A stretch of DNA of 64,000 nucleotides from an uncultured Pedosphaera sp. (GTDB lineage: Bacteria; Verrucomicrobiota; Verrucomicrobiia; Limisphaerales; Pedosphaeraceae), in the NCBI GenBank assembly GCA_903918755.1, contig CAIXFN010000108.1, forward strand, positions 1-64,000. Reading direction: 5' to 3'. The notes beneath the pieces were generated by a model. That model ran no database searches. It was not told the DNA's origin and saw only the letters and a program-made list of their open reading frames with translations. Position 1 is the stretch's first letter, and each line of letters starts with the position of its first letter. The position numbers and the translations under genes were made by a program. Shown piece after piece: positions 32,173 to 41,567 of the stretch.

Positions 32173-33102
32173 GTGTTCGCAAAGAAATCGAATGCCGGCA
32201 TCGCGTTTACGCTGGTCCTTGCGGTCGTCTTTTGGGGCGGCAGCAATGTCGGCACGAAGTACGTCGTGCGGGACTGGCCTCCCCTGTTCATCGGCTGCAC
32301 GCGCCTGCTGGGTGCCGGGGTGCTGTTGCTGGCCATCCTGCGTTGGACAACCTGGCTCGGGCGGAGTCAGCCGCTGCCCGCGGATTTGCGCCGCCGTCTC
32401 TGGTGGCGCGGGGGCTTCAGCCTCGCGCTCTACATCATCGTCTTCAATTTCGCGCTGAAGTATGCTTCCGCCGGACATGTGGCCCTCTACCTCGGCATGT
32501 CCCCGATCTGGGCGTTGGTTTGGGAGGAACGTCCGGCGCTCACCTGGCAATCGCTGCGTCGCTATGGCGCCGCGGGCCTGGCGGTCCTCGGGGTGATCAT
32601 CTTGTGCTGGCCAAAACTGCGCGCGGGCGAAATGCAATGGTCAGGCGAACTGCTGGGACTGGCCACCGGTTTCCTGTGGACGCACTATTCCCGCCAATGC
32701 CGCGCCCTGGGTTCGGGTGGCCTCTCCGGAGCCGAGGTCAGCGCCCACACCATGTGGCGGGCCGGGGCCGCCCTGCTTCCCCTCACGGTGGTGGAACTCT
32801 GCTGGCGGCCGGCCCTGGTGTGGCGGTGGGACCTTGTCGCCGTGCAATCCTATGGCATTTTGGTCGGGGGCGTCGTCTCCTATGCCCTGTGGAACAACGG
32901 CCTGCGCCATTGGCCCACCAGCCGGGTCTTTCTTTTCAACAACCTGATCCCCATTGCCACCATGACCTGGGCCTGGGCGTGCCTCGGTGAGCCTTTTACC
33001 GCGACCTTCTGGTTCGCGATGCTGATGATCGTGGCGGGTGTCGCGCTGGGCCAGACCGACTGGCAACCCAAGTTGGCCCGGGTGCCGCTGGGATCCGAGT
33101 AG
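32173..33102 (+). CDS. EamA/DMT-family exporter
   Basis: A 309-residue inner-membrane protein with ten predicted helices in two EamA halves. The first half opens FWGGSNVGTKYVVRDWPP; the second includes YALWNNGLRHWPTSR and a glycine-rich last helix. Drug/metabolite transporters export amino acids or other metabolites, and the substrate here is unknown. GTG 32173 gives MFAKKSNAG; the reading back to 32083 overlaps the divergent rhodanese gene and adds no domain. Confidence 0.8.
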   Translation: MFAKKSNAGIAFTLVLAVVFWGGSNVGTKYVVRDWPPLFIGCTRLLGAGVLLLAILRWTTWLGRSQPLPADLRRRLWWRGGFSLALYIIVFNFALKYASAGHVALYLGMSPIWALVWEERPALTWQSLRRYGAAGLAVLGVIILCWPKLRAGEMQWSGELLGLATGFLWTHYSRQCRALGSGGLSGAEVSAHTMWRAGAALLPLTVVELCWRPALVWRWDLVAVQSYGILVGGVVSYALWNNGLRHWPTSRVFLFNNLIPIATMTWAWACLGEPFTATFWFAMLMIVAGVALGQTDWQPKLARVPLGSE

Positions 33103-33228
33103 GCGCCCCCGCCAACCGCCAAGAAATCCCCTCGACCACCGACCATTCGGGTGCCAGAATTCCCGGGATAACATTTGCATTTCACGGGCCGCCGGCAACC
33201 TGGCAGCCAACCTTGCGTCCGCTTGCTT

Positions 33229-33594
33229 ATGGATTTGAAACAACTGTCCGCTGTTCCGGCCTTCATCACCAAAGACGGCTCGGAAATCCGGGAATTGCTC
33301 GCCCACCGCAATTCGGCCATCCGCCACCAAAGCCTCGCCGAAGCCCGCGTGCCGGTGGGCGGCAGCACGCAGGAACATTATCACCCGCGTGCCGAGGAAA
33401 TCTACTTCATCACCGCTGGCACCGGGCGGCTGCGCATTGAGAGCGAGACACGGGAGGTCCAACCTGGCGACGCCATTGCGATCCCCCCGGGCCGGAAGCA
33501 CAAGCTCTGGAACACCGGTACGGAAACACTGCGTCTGCTCTGCTGTTGTTCCCCCGGTTACGAACATAGCGACACCATCCTTACCGAGCCCTGA
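33229..33594 (+). CDS. Small cupin-domain protein
   Basis: A 121-residue single cupin. Motif 1 is GGSTQEHYHPRAEEIYFITAGTG (HxH...E) and motif 2 is PGDAIAIPPGRKHKLWNTG with the third histidine, so a metal site is likely. Such proteins are isomerases, dioxygenases or ligand sensors. ATG 33229 gives MDLKQLS; an earlier in-frame start at 33175 is less likely. It follows the exporter gene by 126 bases. Substrate is unknown. Confidence 0.75.
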   Translation: MDLKQLSAVPAFITKDGSEIRELLAHRNSAIRHQSLAEARVPVGGSTQEHYHPRAEEIYFITAGTGRLRIESETREVQPGDAIAIPPGRKHKLWNTGTETLRLLCCCSPGYEHSDTILTEP

Positions 33595-33761
33595 CCGCTA
33601 CGCCAAAAAGTCGTGACGCACCGGAGAAATTCTGCCAGTTTTCTTGGCATTAAAGCTTTGGCCCCAGATTCATCGCCCCCGGCGCGCCGATAGAAAAACC
33701 GCAAGAGCGGCCGATTAGGCCAAGGGATTCAGCCCCGGGAACCAAGTTGCGGATACAACGG

Positions 33762-36700
33762 ATGATAAAATGGCTCTCACAACGCTTGCTGGCCCGGTTC
33801 ATCCTCGGCCTGGCCTTGTTGGGCTGGCCGGGTCCGCTCCTGGCGCTGGATCCCGAAAAACCGGTCACCCAATTCATCTGCCAGAATTGGGGCCGTCAAA
33901 ACGGCCTGCCTGTCGAACAAATCAACGCCATTACCCAGAGCCGTGATGGCTTGCTCTGGCTGGGCACGCAAAGAGGACTGGTGCGTTTTGATTCCCGGGA
34001 TTTTAAATCCGTCAGTCTCGAATCCACCAGCAATCCCGATGGATCAATTCGATTCTTATCGGCTTCCCAGACGGGAGGATTGCTGGTGGCAGTGGATTCG
34101 GCGTGGTTCGGCCGCCTTACCGGTGCGGAGTTCAAAATGTTCCAGGGCGGGGATTGGGCAGGGGCTGGCCACAACCCACTTGTCATTCGCGAAACCACGG
34201 ACGGGAATTTCTGGACCGGCGGTGAAAATGGAGCCTTCTTGTGGACTGCGGAAAACCGTCCCCCCCTGGCTTCGGACTCCGAGCTCGCCAATACGATTTC
34301 AATTGCCGAAGGCCTCTATGGCCGGGTCTGGCTGGGCACGGTTGAGCATGGGATTTGGTTGTGGCAGAATGAAAAATTTGCGCCGATCATCGATCCCGAA
34401 TTGACGAATTTAATCGTTTTTTCCTTGGTGGAGGATGCGCAGGGAACCGTCTGGGCGGGCACCCAACATGGTCTGCGTGGCTATAGTACAGACCTCAAAC
34501 CCCGATCCATCCCCCCCCTGAACGACGAAGTCAAGGCCCTGCTCCTGGATCGCGAAGGCAGTCTGTGGATTGGAACTTCCGGAAGCGGCCTGGCCCGCTA
34601 TAAAAATGGCCAGTACACCTTCTTTACGAAAACCAATGGCCTGGCCAATGATTTCGTAACCTCTCTTTTCGAAGACCGCGAAGGCAGCCTTTGGGTGGGT
34701 ACCCGCGAGGGCTTGAGCCAACTGATGGACGTCAAGTTTCCGATCTTTTCCGCGGCGGACGGGATCCAGGCTGGCAGTTGTCTCGCGGTCGCCCCCTCCG
34801 CCCGGGGCGGCGTCTGGTTGGCCATGGCGCAGGGAATTTCGCTTCTGACCCGAACTGGCGCCACCAATATGGGGGCTGAAACGGCGGGATTCACAAACGC
34901 TTACACCAAGCGCGTCTTCGAGGCATCCAACTCCGATTTGTACCGGATCAGTGGAAATAAATCCATCGACGTCCTCGCCGGGGGCCGCGTCGTCCGGAGT
35001 TATCCACAGTCCGTCTGGCCCACCTGTTTTGCCGAGGATTCCCACGGTGTCATCGCCGGCGTGGGCGGCTCCCTGTTCCGGTTTGGCGCCGATAAATTGA
35101 TCCCCTTCGTTTATCCGGGCGGGCAGGAGCCGCCGATGTATTGGATCTATAATCTGTGGCCCTCCCGGTTCGGGGCGCTTTGGGTGGCCAGTGGCAATGG
35201 CGCGCTGCTCATCAAGGACGGTGCGGTCCAACAATGGACCGAGGCCCAGGGCTTGTCCAGTTCCCGGGTGAATTGGATCTTTGAGGATGCCGATGGCAGC
35301 GCCTGGTTGGGTCTGATGACCGGCCTCGCCCGCATCAAAAATGACACGGTTAAAAACATTACGCGTGCCGACGGACTGCGGGATGGAACCGTGTACGCCA
35401 TCATCCCGGATGACCAGGGCCATTTTTGGTTGGATTGCAGTCGCGGTGTCATGCGCGTTTCGCGCCAGAGTTTAAACGATTTTGCCGACGGGAAACAAAA
35501 TTCTGTCACTTGCGAACTGTTCGATGGCGTTCGCACCTTCAAATCTTCTGATCGCTCAGACCAGGAACCTTCGGGCTGCAAGGATACCGAGGGCCACATC
35601 TGGTTTCCGCGGGTCAGCGGTGCCTTGCTCATCGATCCCAGCCGCCTGTATACCAATTTCACCGCTCCGTCGGTGTTGATCAGTGAAATCCTCATCAATG
35701 GTGCAGCCGTGCAGCGCCAGGACGTCGTGTTGCCTTCTGCGGTGCGCATCAATCTCGAAATCCGCTTTCAAGCCATGAGCTTTCGCGCTCCCCACGGCAT
35801 CCAGGTCCGGTATCGTTTGGCCGGACTCGAACCGGCCTGGGTTTCCGCCGATGAACGGCGCTCGGTCCTTTACAATAATCTGCAGCCCGGACGCTATAAA
35901 TTCGAGCTCCAGGCGGCGACGGCCGACGGGGTTTGGAATACGTTGGGCGATTCCTTCGAATTCAAGATCCCCACGCCGTTCTACCGGTCGGATTGGTTTC
36001 TTTTCGTGTGCGCTGTGGGGGGAGCAATTTTGGTGATAGGCATTTTCAAGTGGCGCATGCGCCAGGCCATCGCCCGGCAGCGCCAATTGCAGGACTTGAA
36101 CACCACCCTGGAGAATCGGGTTCGGGAACGCACCCAGGCCCTCGAAACCGCGAATCTGGCCCTGCGGGCGGAGGTCGATGGACACCAGCGGACCGTGGGA
36201 AAACTCAATTTGGAAATCCACGAACGCGAAAAGGCCGAACGGGACCTGGTCGGACAGCGCAATTTATTACGCACCTTGATCGACACGCTCCCGGATAGTG
36301 TTTTTGTGAAGGACGAACAGAGTCGGATCGTCCTCAGTAACCGCGCGTATGCCACGTTCCTCGGCGGTCTGCAACCGAACGAGGTGGTGGGCCGCCGCGA
36401 CTGTGATTTTTACCCCGCGGACCTGGCGGCCAAATCGCTGGCCGATGAACAGCAGCTGCTGGCTTCCGGCACTGCTTATCATACCGAAGAACCAACGGTC
36501 AACCTGGCCACGGGCGAAAACCGTTGGAGCTTTACCACCAAAGTTCCGATCCGGGATGTGGACGGCCGGGTGACGGGACTGGCGGGCATCCATCGGGATA
36601 TCACGGATCGCAAACAGTGGGAGGCCCGGCAGGAAGCGCTGCGCCGGGAATTGATGGACGCTTCCCGGCGCGCGGGGATGGCCGAAGTGGCCACGGGCGT

Positions 36701-37496
36701 TCTCCACAATGTCGGCAACGTGCTCAACAGCGCGAATGTCTCCACCGGCCTGGTGGTGGAACGGATTGCGAACTCCAAGCTCTCCGGGTTGCCTCGCGTG
36801 ATTGCCCTGCTCCGGGAACACGACCATGACCTGGGCAAGTTCTTGACTTCGGACCCCAAAGGCCGGCAGATCCTGCCCTACTTGGAGAATTTGTGCAGCC
36901 ACCTGATGACCGAACAAGCCGGCCTGATGGGGGAATTGAAATCCCTGACGATGAACATGGAGCACATCCGGGAAATCATCGCGATGCAACAGGCCAATGC
37001 GCGCATCACAGGATTGGTGGAACCGGAGTCGTTGGCCAATATCGTTGAAGATGCCCTCAAGATCCACGCCGTGGGATTTCAGCGGCATGCGGTGCAGGTT
37101 ATCCGGGAACTCTCCCCGCTCCCCCCTATCCTCGTGGACCGGCACAAAGTGCTCCAAATCCTCGTGAATCTCCTGCAGAACGCCAAACAAGCCTGCGCTG
37201 AATCGGGCGCGTCCCCCCAGATGATCAAGGTCTCACTGCGGCCCGGCGTGGCGGACCATGCCCAAATCGTTGTCACGGATAACGGCATCGGTATCCGTCC
37301 AGAAATCCTTCGTCGAATTTTCGAGCACGGATTCACCACCCGTCGCGAGGGGCATGGATTTGGATTGCATAGCTCGGCTCTGGCCGCGCTCGAAATGGGC
37401 GGGCAGCTCAATGGCTACAGTGATGGGCCGGGAAAAGGCGCCACCTTCGTGCTCGACCTTCCCGCGATTCCTCCTACCCCCTCGCCCGCGGACTGA
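33762..37496 (+). CDS. Beta-propeller (Reg_prop/Y_Y_Y) sensor histidine kinase with PAS domain
   Basis: A 1244-residue membrane sensor. Signal or first helix at 12-30. About 600 residues of Reg_prop repeats follow (LLWLGTQRGLVRF, GSLWVGTREGLSQL) and form periplasmic propellers. A Y_Y_Y domain (about 680-745) leads to one membrane helix (about 755-775), a coiled coil, a PAS domain (about 845-955), and a kinase core. The dimerisation box is the unusual GVLHNVGNVLNS and the ATPase domain has LLQNAKQA, DNGIGI and GHGFGLH. It has no receiver or AraC output, unlike HTCS hybrids of Bacteroidota, and no response-regulator gene is adjacent. ATG 33762 is preferred over TTG 33747. Such receptors commonly sense polysaccharide fragments. 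Confidence 0.88.
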   Translation: MIKWLSQRLLARFILGLALLGWPGPLLALDPEKPVTQFICQNWGRQNGLPVEQINAITQSRDGLLWLGTQRGLVRFDSRDFKSVSLESTSNPDGSIRFLSASQTGGLLVAVDSAWFGRLTGAEFKMFQGGDWAGAGHNPLVIRETTDGNFWTGGENGAFLWTAENRPPLASDSELANTISIAEGLYGRVWLGTVEHGIWLWQNEKFAPIIDPELTNLIVFSLVEDAQGTVWAGTQHGLRGYSTDLKPRSIPPLNDEVKALLLDREGSLWIGTSGSGLARYKNGQYTFFTKTNGLANDFVTSLFEDREGSLWVGTREGLSQLMDVKFPIFSAADGIQAGSCLAVAPSARGGVWLAMAQGISLLTRTGATNMGAETAGFTNAYTKRVFEASNSDLYRISGNKSIDVLAGGRVVRSYPQSVWPTCFAEDSHGVIAGVGGSLFRFGADKLIPFVYPGGQEPPMYWIYNLWPSRFGALWVASGNGALLIKDGAVQQWTEAQGLSSSRVNWIFEDADGSAWLGLMTGLARIKNDTVKNITRADGLRDGTVYAIIPDDQGHFWLDCSRGVMRVSRQSLNDFADGKQNSVTCELFDGVRTFKSSDRSDQEPSGCKDTEGHIWFPRVSGALLIDPSRLYTNFTAPSVLISEILINGAAVQRQDVVLPSAVRINLEIRFQAMSFRAPHGIQVRYRLAGLEPAWVSADERRSVLYNNLQPGRYKFELQAATADGVWNTLGDSFEFKIPTPFYRSDWFLFVCAVGGAILVIGIFKWRMRQAIARQRQLQDLNTTLENRVRERTQALETANLALRAEVDGHQRTVGKLNLEIHEREKAERDLVGQRNLLRTLIDTLPDSVFVKDEQSRIVLSNRAYATFLGGLQPNEVVGRRDCDFYPADLAAKSLADEQQLLASGTAYHTEEPTVNLATGENRWSFTTKVPIRDVDGRVTGLAGIHRDITDRKQWEARQEALRRELMDASRRAGMAEVATGVLHNVGNVLNSANVSTGLVVERIANSKLSGLPRVIALLREHDHDLGKFLTSDPKGRQILPYLENLCSHLMTEQAGLMGELKSLTMNMEHIREIIAMQQANARITGLVEPESLANIVEDALKIHAVGFQRHAVQVIRELSPLPPILVDRHKVLQILVNLLQNAKQACAESGASPQMIKVSLRPGVADHAQIVVTDNGIGIRPEILRRIFEHGFTTRREGHGFGLHSSALAALEMGGQLNGYSDGPGKGATFVLDLPAIPPTPSPAD

Positions 37497-37526
37497 AGGG
37501 CGGGTCACCCAAGCCGCTTTCCTGCC

Positions 37527-38891
37527 TTACTCGTAGCGTAAGGCCTGGATCGGATCCAACCGGGCGGCCTTAAAGGCCGGCACCAACCCCGCCAGAATGC
37601 CCACCCCCACGCTGAAGGCAAAGGCGATGAGCAGCGCATTGACGGTAATCTGCGGCGTGTTGTCCGTGGGAGATAAGACGCCCAACAATCGCACCAAGCC
37701 TAGGGAAGTCAGCAAACCCGCCGCGCCACCGATGATGGCAATCACCACGCTTTCAACCAGAATTTGGATGAAAATGTCCATAAAACTGGCGCCAATCGCC
37801 TTGCGGATGCCGATCTCCCGAATCCGTTCCGTGATGCTCGCGAGCATGATGTTCATGATGCCGATCCCGCCCACCAGCAGGCTGATCGCGGCGATGATGC
37901 CGCCGCTGATCCGGGCATTCCGGATCGCCCGGTTGATGTTCTCGGCCCAATCCTCCTGCGTCTGAAAGGCGAAATCTTCAATCCCTTTATGGGTGTGCAT
38001 CAGCACGTTATGCGCCTGCTGGATGGCCTGCTCCAGGGTTTCCACATCCGCCACTTTGACCGACAGCGCGGACAGCCGGGCATCTGGAATGTTGTTGGAT
38101 CCCGCCGTGGACCGGAACTTGACCCACATGGTGTTGAGGGGAATGTACACCGTGCTGTTTTTCAGCGTGTAAACATAGCTGCTCCCGCGCTTGCCCCAAC
38201 CCTTGCTCCGCGCCGGGCTGTTGGTCCGGACCGGTTCGACCGGCTTTTCCTTGGCGAGTTCGCGGACCTTTCTTTCCCGCTCACTCTCGTAATGCTGGAA
38301 CATGCCGATGATGGTGAACGGCTGGTGCTTGATCGTGATCCGTTGGCCCACGGGATTAAGTTCATAACCGAGATCCTCCGGCGTGCCCCAGAGCGCATCC
38401 CGCGTTTCCGTGCCGATCACACAAACGTTGCGCGCCATCTCGTCATCAATCTCATTGAACATGCGCCCGTACTCCACCACATGCTGGTTCATCTCCAGGG
38501 CGTTGGGCCAGGTGCCGACGAATACAAACGGATTAAAATACTTGCCGTTGCGGGTGATGGTGACGTCGCGCATCCGCATTTCAGGGGTCACCATCCGGAT
38601 CAGGGGAGCGCTCTTTTGGAGCGCGTAAACATCGTTCATCGTACAACCGACGGCCTGATCCGCCATGTAGCGCTGATAAGCGGGGATGTCGTTTTCGTCG
38701 AGCCGGACTTTTTCCAGCCCGCCGATTGCCACCAGGGCTTCTTTCATGCCATTTTCCATCCCCTTCACCAGGGCGGACATGCCCACCAGGCTGGAGACTC
38801 CCAGGATGATCCCCAACATGGTCAGGACCGAGCGAAACTTATGCGCCCAGATCTCCTTGAACCCCACGACTACGGCGTTGAGAAAATTCAT
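37527..38891 (-). CDS. ABC transporter permease, MacB/FtsX type
   Basis: A 454-residue permease. One N-terminal helix (about 20-42, RSVLTMLGIILGVSSLVGM), a large periplasmic MacB-core domain (about 45-325), and three C-terminal helices with IREIGIRKAIGA and the end PIQALRYE. It overlaps the ATPase gene by four bases and belongs to an adaptor-ATPase-permease operon. Members export peptides, siderophores or lipids, or act mechanically on the envelope. No outer-membrane factor gene is adjacent. The insert at about 205-235 (KPVEPVRTNSPARSKG) is charged and may be family-specific. Confidence 0.9.
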   Translation of the reverse strand: MNFLNAVVVGFKEIWAHKFRSVLTMLGIILGVSSLVGMSALVKGMENGMKEALVAIGGLEKVRLDENDIPAYQRYMADQAVGCTMNDVYALQKSAPLIRMVTPEMRMRDVTITRNGKYFNPFVFVGTWPNALEMNQHVVEYGRMFNEIDDEMARNVCVIGTETRDALWGTPEDLGYELNPVGQRITIKHQPFTIIGMFQHYESERERKVRELAKEKPVEPVRTNSPARSKGWGKRGSSYVYTLKNSTVYIPLNTMWVKFRSTAGSNNIPDARLSALSVKVADVETLEQAIQQAHNVLMHTHKGIEDFAFQTQEDWAENINRAIRNARISGGIIAAISLLVGGIGIMNIMLASITERIREIGIRKAIGASFMDIFIQILVESVVIAIIGGAAGLLTSLGLVRLLGVLSPTDNTPQITVNALLIAFAFSVGVGILAGLVPAFKAARLDPIQALRYE

Positions 38892-39625
38892 GTTGCTTGA
38901 GTCAGCGGGTTGGCCAGTCGTGGCTGCCGGTCCAACCCGGCCAGCCGGGCGTCCACCTGGCGTGCGATCTTGCCATCGCGAATCTCGATCCGGCGTGGCG
39001 TCACGGCGGCGATCTCCGGATCATGGGTGACCAGGGCAATCGTCCGCCCTTCGCGGCTGAGCTGGCGGAACAATTCCAGGATGGCATCGCCGGTGTTGGA
39101 ATCCAGATTGCCGGTCGGCTCGTCCGCAAAAATGATTTTGGGATTATTGACCAGCGCCCGGGCAATGGCCACCCGCTGCTGCTGCCCACCGGAGATTTGC
39201 ATGGGACGATGATTTGCCCGGTTTTCCAGGCCGACCAGCTTGAGCGCCTGCATGGATCGTTCCCGCCGCTCACGCCCCGAAAGCCCGCTGTAGATCATCG
39301 GCAGTTCGACATTTTGCAGCACATTGAGTTTGGGCAGCAGATTGAAAAACTGGAACACGAAGCCGATTTTCTGATTGCGAATCCGGGACAATTGATGCGG
39401 AGTGGCCTTTTCGATCATGGTGCCATCCAGGCGGATGGTGCCCTTGCTCGGCGAATCCAGACAACCGAGAATGTGCATCAGGGTCGATTTCCCGCTCCCG
39501 GAAGGGCCAATGATGGCGATGAACTCGCCGCCATCAATGTCCAGGCTCAGATCATCCAAGGCGCGGATTTCCTCCCCGCCGAGGTGGTATATCTTGCTGA
39601 CGTTGCGAACTTCAATCAGAGCCAT
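38888..39625 (-). CDS. ABC transporter ATP-binding protein, MacB/LolD type
   Basis: A 245-residue ATPase with Walker A GPSGSGKST, signature SGGQQQRVAIARAL, Walker B IIFADEPTGNLD and the switch histidine in ALVTHD. Overlap of four bases with the permease gene and a 45-base gap after the adaptor gene show one operon. The C-terminal extension of about 25 residues after IRDGKIARQ is not catalytic. Confidence 0.93.
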   Translation of the reverse strand: MALIEVRNVSKIYHLGGEEIRALDDLSLDIDGGEFIAIIGPSGSGKSTLMHILGCLDSPSKGTIRLDGTMIEKATPHQLSRIRNQKIGFVFQFFNLLPKLNVLQNVELPMIYSGLSGRERRERSMQALKLVGLENRANHRPMQISGGQQQRVAIARALVNNPKIIFADEPTGNLDSNTGDAILELFRQLSREGRTIALVTHDPEIAAVTPRRIEIRDGKIARQVDARLAGLDRQPRLANPLTQAT

Positions 39626-39670
39626 GGGCGTTAAGAGGGACAGCTGGCCGGTCGGCGGGGAGTGGACGAA

Positions 39671-40879
39671 TCAAAGCACGGTGCGCTTGGCCGAACTGGC
39701 GGCATTGCTCGCGCCTCCGGGGGCCGGACTGCCCAATTGGGCTGAATGGGACTTCTCACTGTGGACCGGTGCGGCCGGCGCTGCCGCCGGAGTGGGCGGC
39801 TTCAAATCCGCGGCCTCGGGCGGACGCACCAGGGAAACCGTCTCCCCCGCCGTCAATCCATTCAGGACCTCGGCATACTGGTAGTCCGCCACGCCAATTT
39901 GAATCGCCCGAATCTCGTACGTTTCGTCCTTTATGATGTAAACATAGCGCTCATTCATTTCGGTGAAAACGGCCGCCAGCGGTACCGCCACCACATGATC
40001 CGCCGAAACCAACGAAATGCTCAGATTGGCTGTCATGCCCGGGCGCACCCGGGAATCAATATTCTTGAGCAGGATTTGCGCGGCGAATCCCTTGATGTTA
40101 TTCCGGATCGTCGCCTGTGGGGCGATGCGGTCCACCGTCCCTTTGAATTTCAATCCCGGCACCGCTTCGACCTCCAGATCCACGATCTGCCCGGGCACCA
40201 TCCGCACCACATCCGCCTGGTTGACGTGGGCGTTCACGATCATGTCTTTGAGATTGGCAATGGTCAGCACCTCGGTGCCGCTGTTGAAACCGCCCGAACC
40301 GGAAACCGCCTGCCCCATCGAAACCGGGCGCGTCAGGATCGTGCAATCAAACGGGGCAACGATCCGGGTCTTGGAAAGTTGATCATCGACGATACTGAGG
40401 GCCTTGCGTGACTTCTCCAGGGAATTCTCCGCCATTTCAAATTCCGTCTTGGCATCCTCATAGACCTCTTGGGAAAGGAGCCGTTCGGCGTAGAGTGCTT
40501 TCGACCGCTCATAATTGCGCCGGGTCTTTTCCACCGTCAACTTGGTGCCTTCAATATCGGTAAGGCAGGAGGAACGCTGGGTTTGCAGATCGCGGTCATC
40601 CAGGGCAAAAAGCAAATCCCCTTTCTTGACCTGGTCACCGATATCCACCGGCAAAACCAAAATCTTCCCGTTAATTTCCGGCCGCACCGACACCTGGTCC
40701 GCAGGACCCACGTCGCCCGCCGAGGTCAAAACAAAGGAAATATTGCGCGTCTCGACGACCGCCGTCGAGGGATGCGCCGACACCGGGGCCGGTCCCTTGG
40801 TCTTCTGGTTGTTATTCCAGTAATAAAAGCCCAGGATACCCGCCGCCGCCAAAACCGGCAAAAACAGCCATTTTTTCAT
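39671..40879 (-). CDS. Periplasmic adaptor subunit, MacA/HlyD type
   Basis: A 402-residue membrane-fusion protein. An N-terminal anchor helix (about 3-20), then lipoyl half-motifs (INGKILVLPVDIGDQVKKGDLL and APFDCTILTRPV), a coiled-coil hairpin (about 90-170) and beta-barrel domains. ATG 40879 precedes the anchor; the reading back to 40924 is not convincing. The last 45 residues are rich in proline, alanine and serine. First gene of the three-gene efflux operon; it bridges the permease to an outer-membrane channel encoded elsewhere. Confidence 0.88.
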   Translation of the reverse strand: MKKWLFLPVLAAAGILGFYYWNNNQKTKGPAPVSAHPSTAVVETRNISFVLTSAGDVGPADQVSVRPEINGKILVLPVDIGDQVKKGDLLFALDDRDLQTQRSSCLTDIEGTKLTVEKTRRNYERSKALYAERLLSQEVYEDAKTEFEMAENSLEKSRKALSIVDDQLSKTRIVAPFDCTILTRPVSMGQAVSGSGGFNSGTEVLTIANLKDMIVNAHVNQADVVRMVPGQIVDLEVEAVPGLKFKGTVDRIAPQATIRNNIKGFAAQILLKNIDSRVRPGMTANLSISLVSADHVVAVPLAAVFTEMNERYVYIIKDETYEIRAIQIGVADYQYAEVLNGLTAGETVSLVRPPEAADLKPPTPAAAPAAPVHSEKSHSAQLGSPAPGGASNAASSAKRTVL

Positions 40880-40995
40880 TCGTGAGAGCGCAATCACATT
40901 AATCGACGCACCACCCCGGTGCAAACTTCAATTTCCTCATGCGAAATATCCCGGGCAAATAGTAACCATAAGTCCGGCTGGAGGTCCGCCTTGCT

Positions 40996-41547
40996 TCAAG
41001 CCTTCCGAAACCGCCCCCAGAGCAGGCGAACCAGGCTGGCCAGCAGCCAAAAGCCGGCCAAGGGCAACCATACCGACACCACTTCGTTGCTGATGACCCG
41101 CATCCCGGTCTCGCTGAAGAAGGATCGCAACCCAATGGGCGACACCTCAATGGGTGTCCAAGGGAAAAAGTACCGCGTCGCGGAAAATGGGGCAAAAAAC
41201 CCGACTCCCAACCCGCCGTTGGTCAGCGCATCGAGCACGCCATGCGAGGCGGTGACCAAGAAGAAAAAAGTCCAAATCCGCCACCAGGAAGGGGTAAAGC
41301 GTGGAGTATTCCTAAATTCCCAAAACAAAACCAATCCTGCCCAAAGCGCCGCAAATACCAGCGAGTGAGTGAATCCCCGGTGCCCCCAGATACTTTCGTA
41401 CGGGATGCCGACCGCAAATCCCAGGACATCCGCGTCGGGTAACGCCGCGGACCCTGCCGCGAGAACCCAAAAACGCCAGTCACGCCGCGGGGCAATTCCA
41501 CCCACCAAGGCCACCGCTGCGAAAGCGTGAGAGAATGCGGATGCCAT
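40996..41547 (-). CDS. YdjM-like membrane-bound metal-dependent hydrolase
   Basis: A 183-residue membrane protein with four or five helices. The YdjM/DUF457 pattern is clear: SHAFAA, LPDADVLGF, HRGFTHSLVF and ASHGVLDALTNGG, giving His/Asp metal ligands. The family acts at the membrane; a LexA-regulated member exists in E. coli and the substrate is unknown. ATG 41547 gives MASAFSHAF. It lies 20 bases after the internally duplicated envelope protein gene and is probably cotranscribed with it. Confidence 0.82.
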   Translation of the reverse strand: MASAFSHAFAAVALVGGIAPRRDWRFWVLAAGSAALPDADVLGFAVGIPYESIWGHRGFTHSLVFAALWAGLVLFWEFRNTPRFTPSWWRIWTFFFLVTASHGVLDALTNGGLGVGFFAPFSATRYFFPWTPIEVSPIGLRSFFSETGMRVISNEVVSVWLPLAGFWLLASLVRLLWGRFRKA

Positions 41548-41567
41548 ACCCCGGGCCCCGGCCACCA

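Noticed and set aside
37497-37526. Terminator between the propeller kinase and the ABC permease
   Set aside because: The 30-base gap has no hairpin with a T-run; termination there is not supported.
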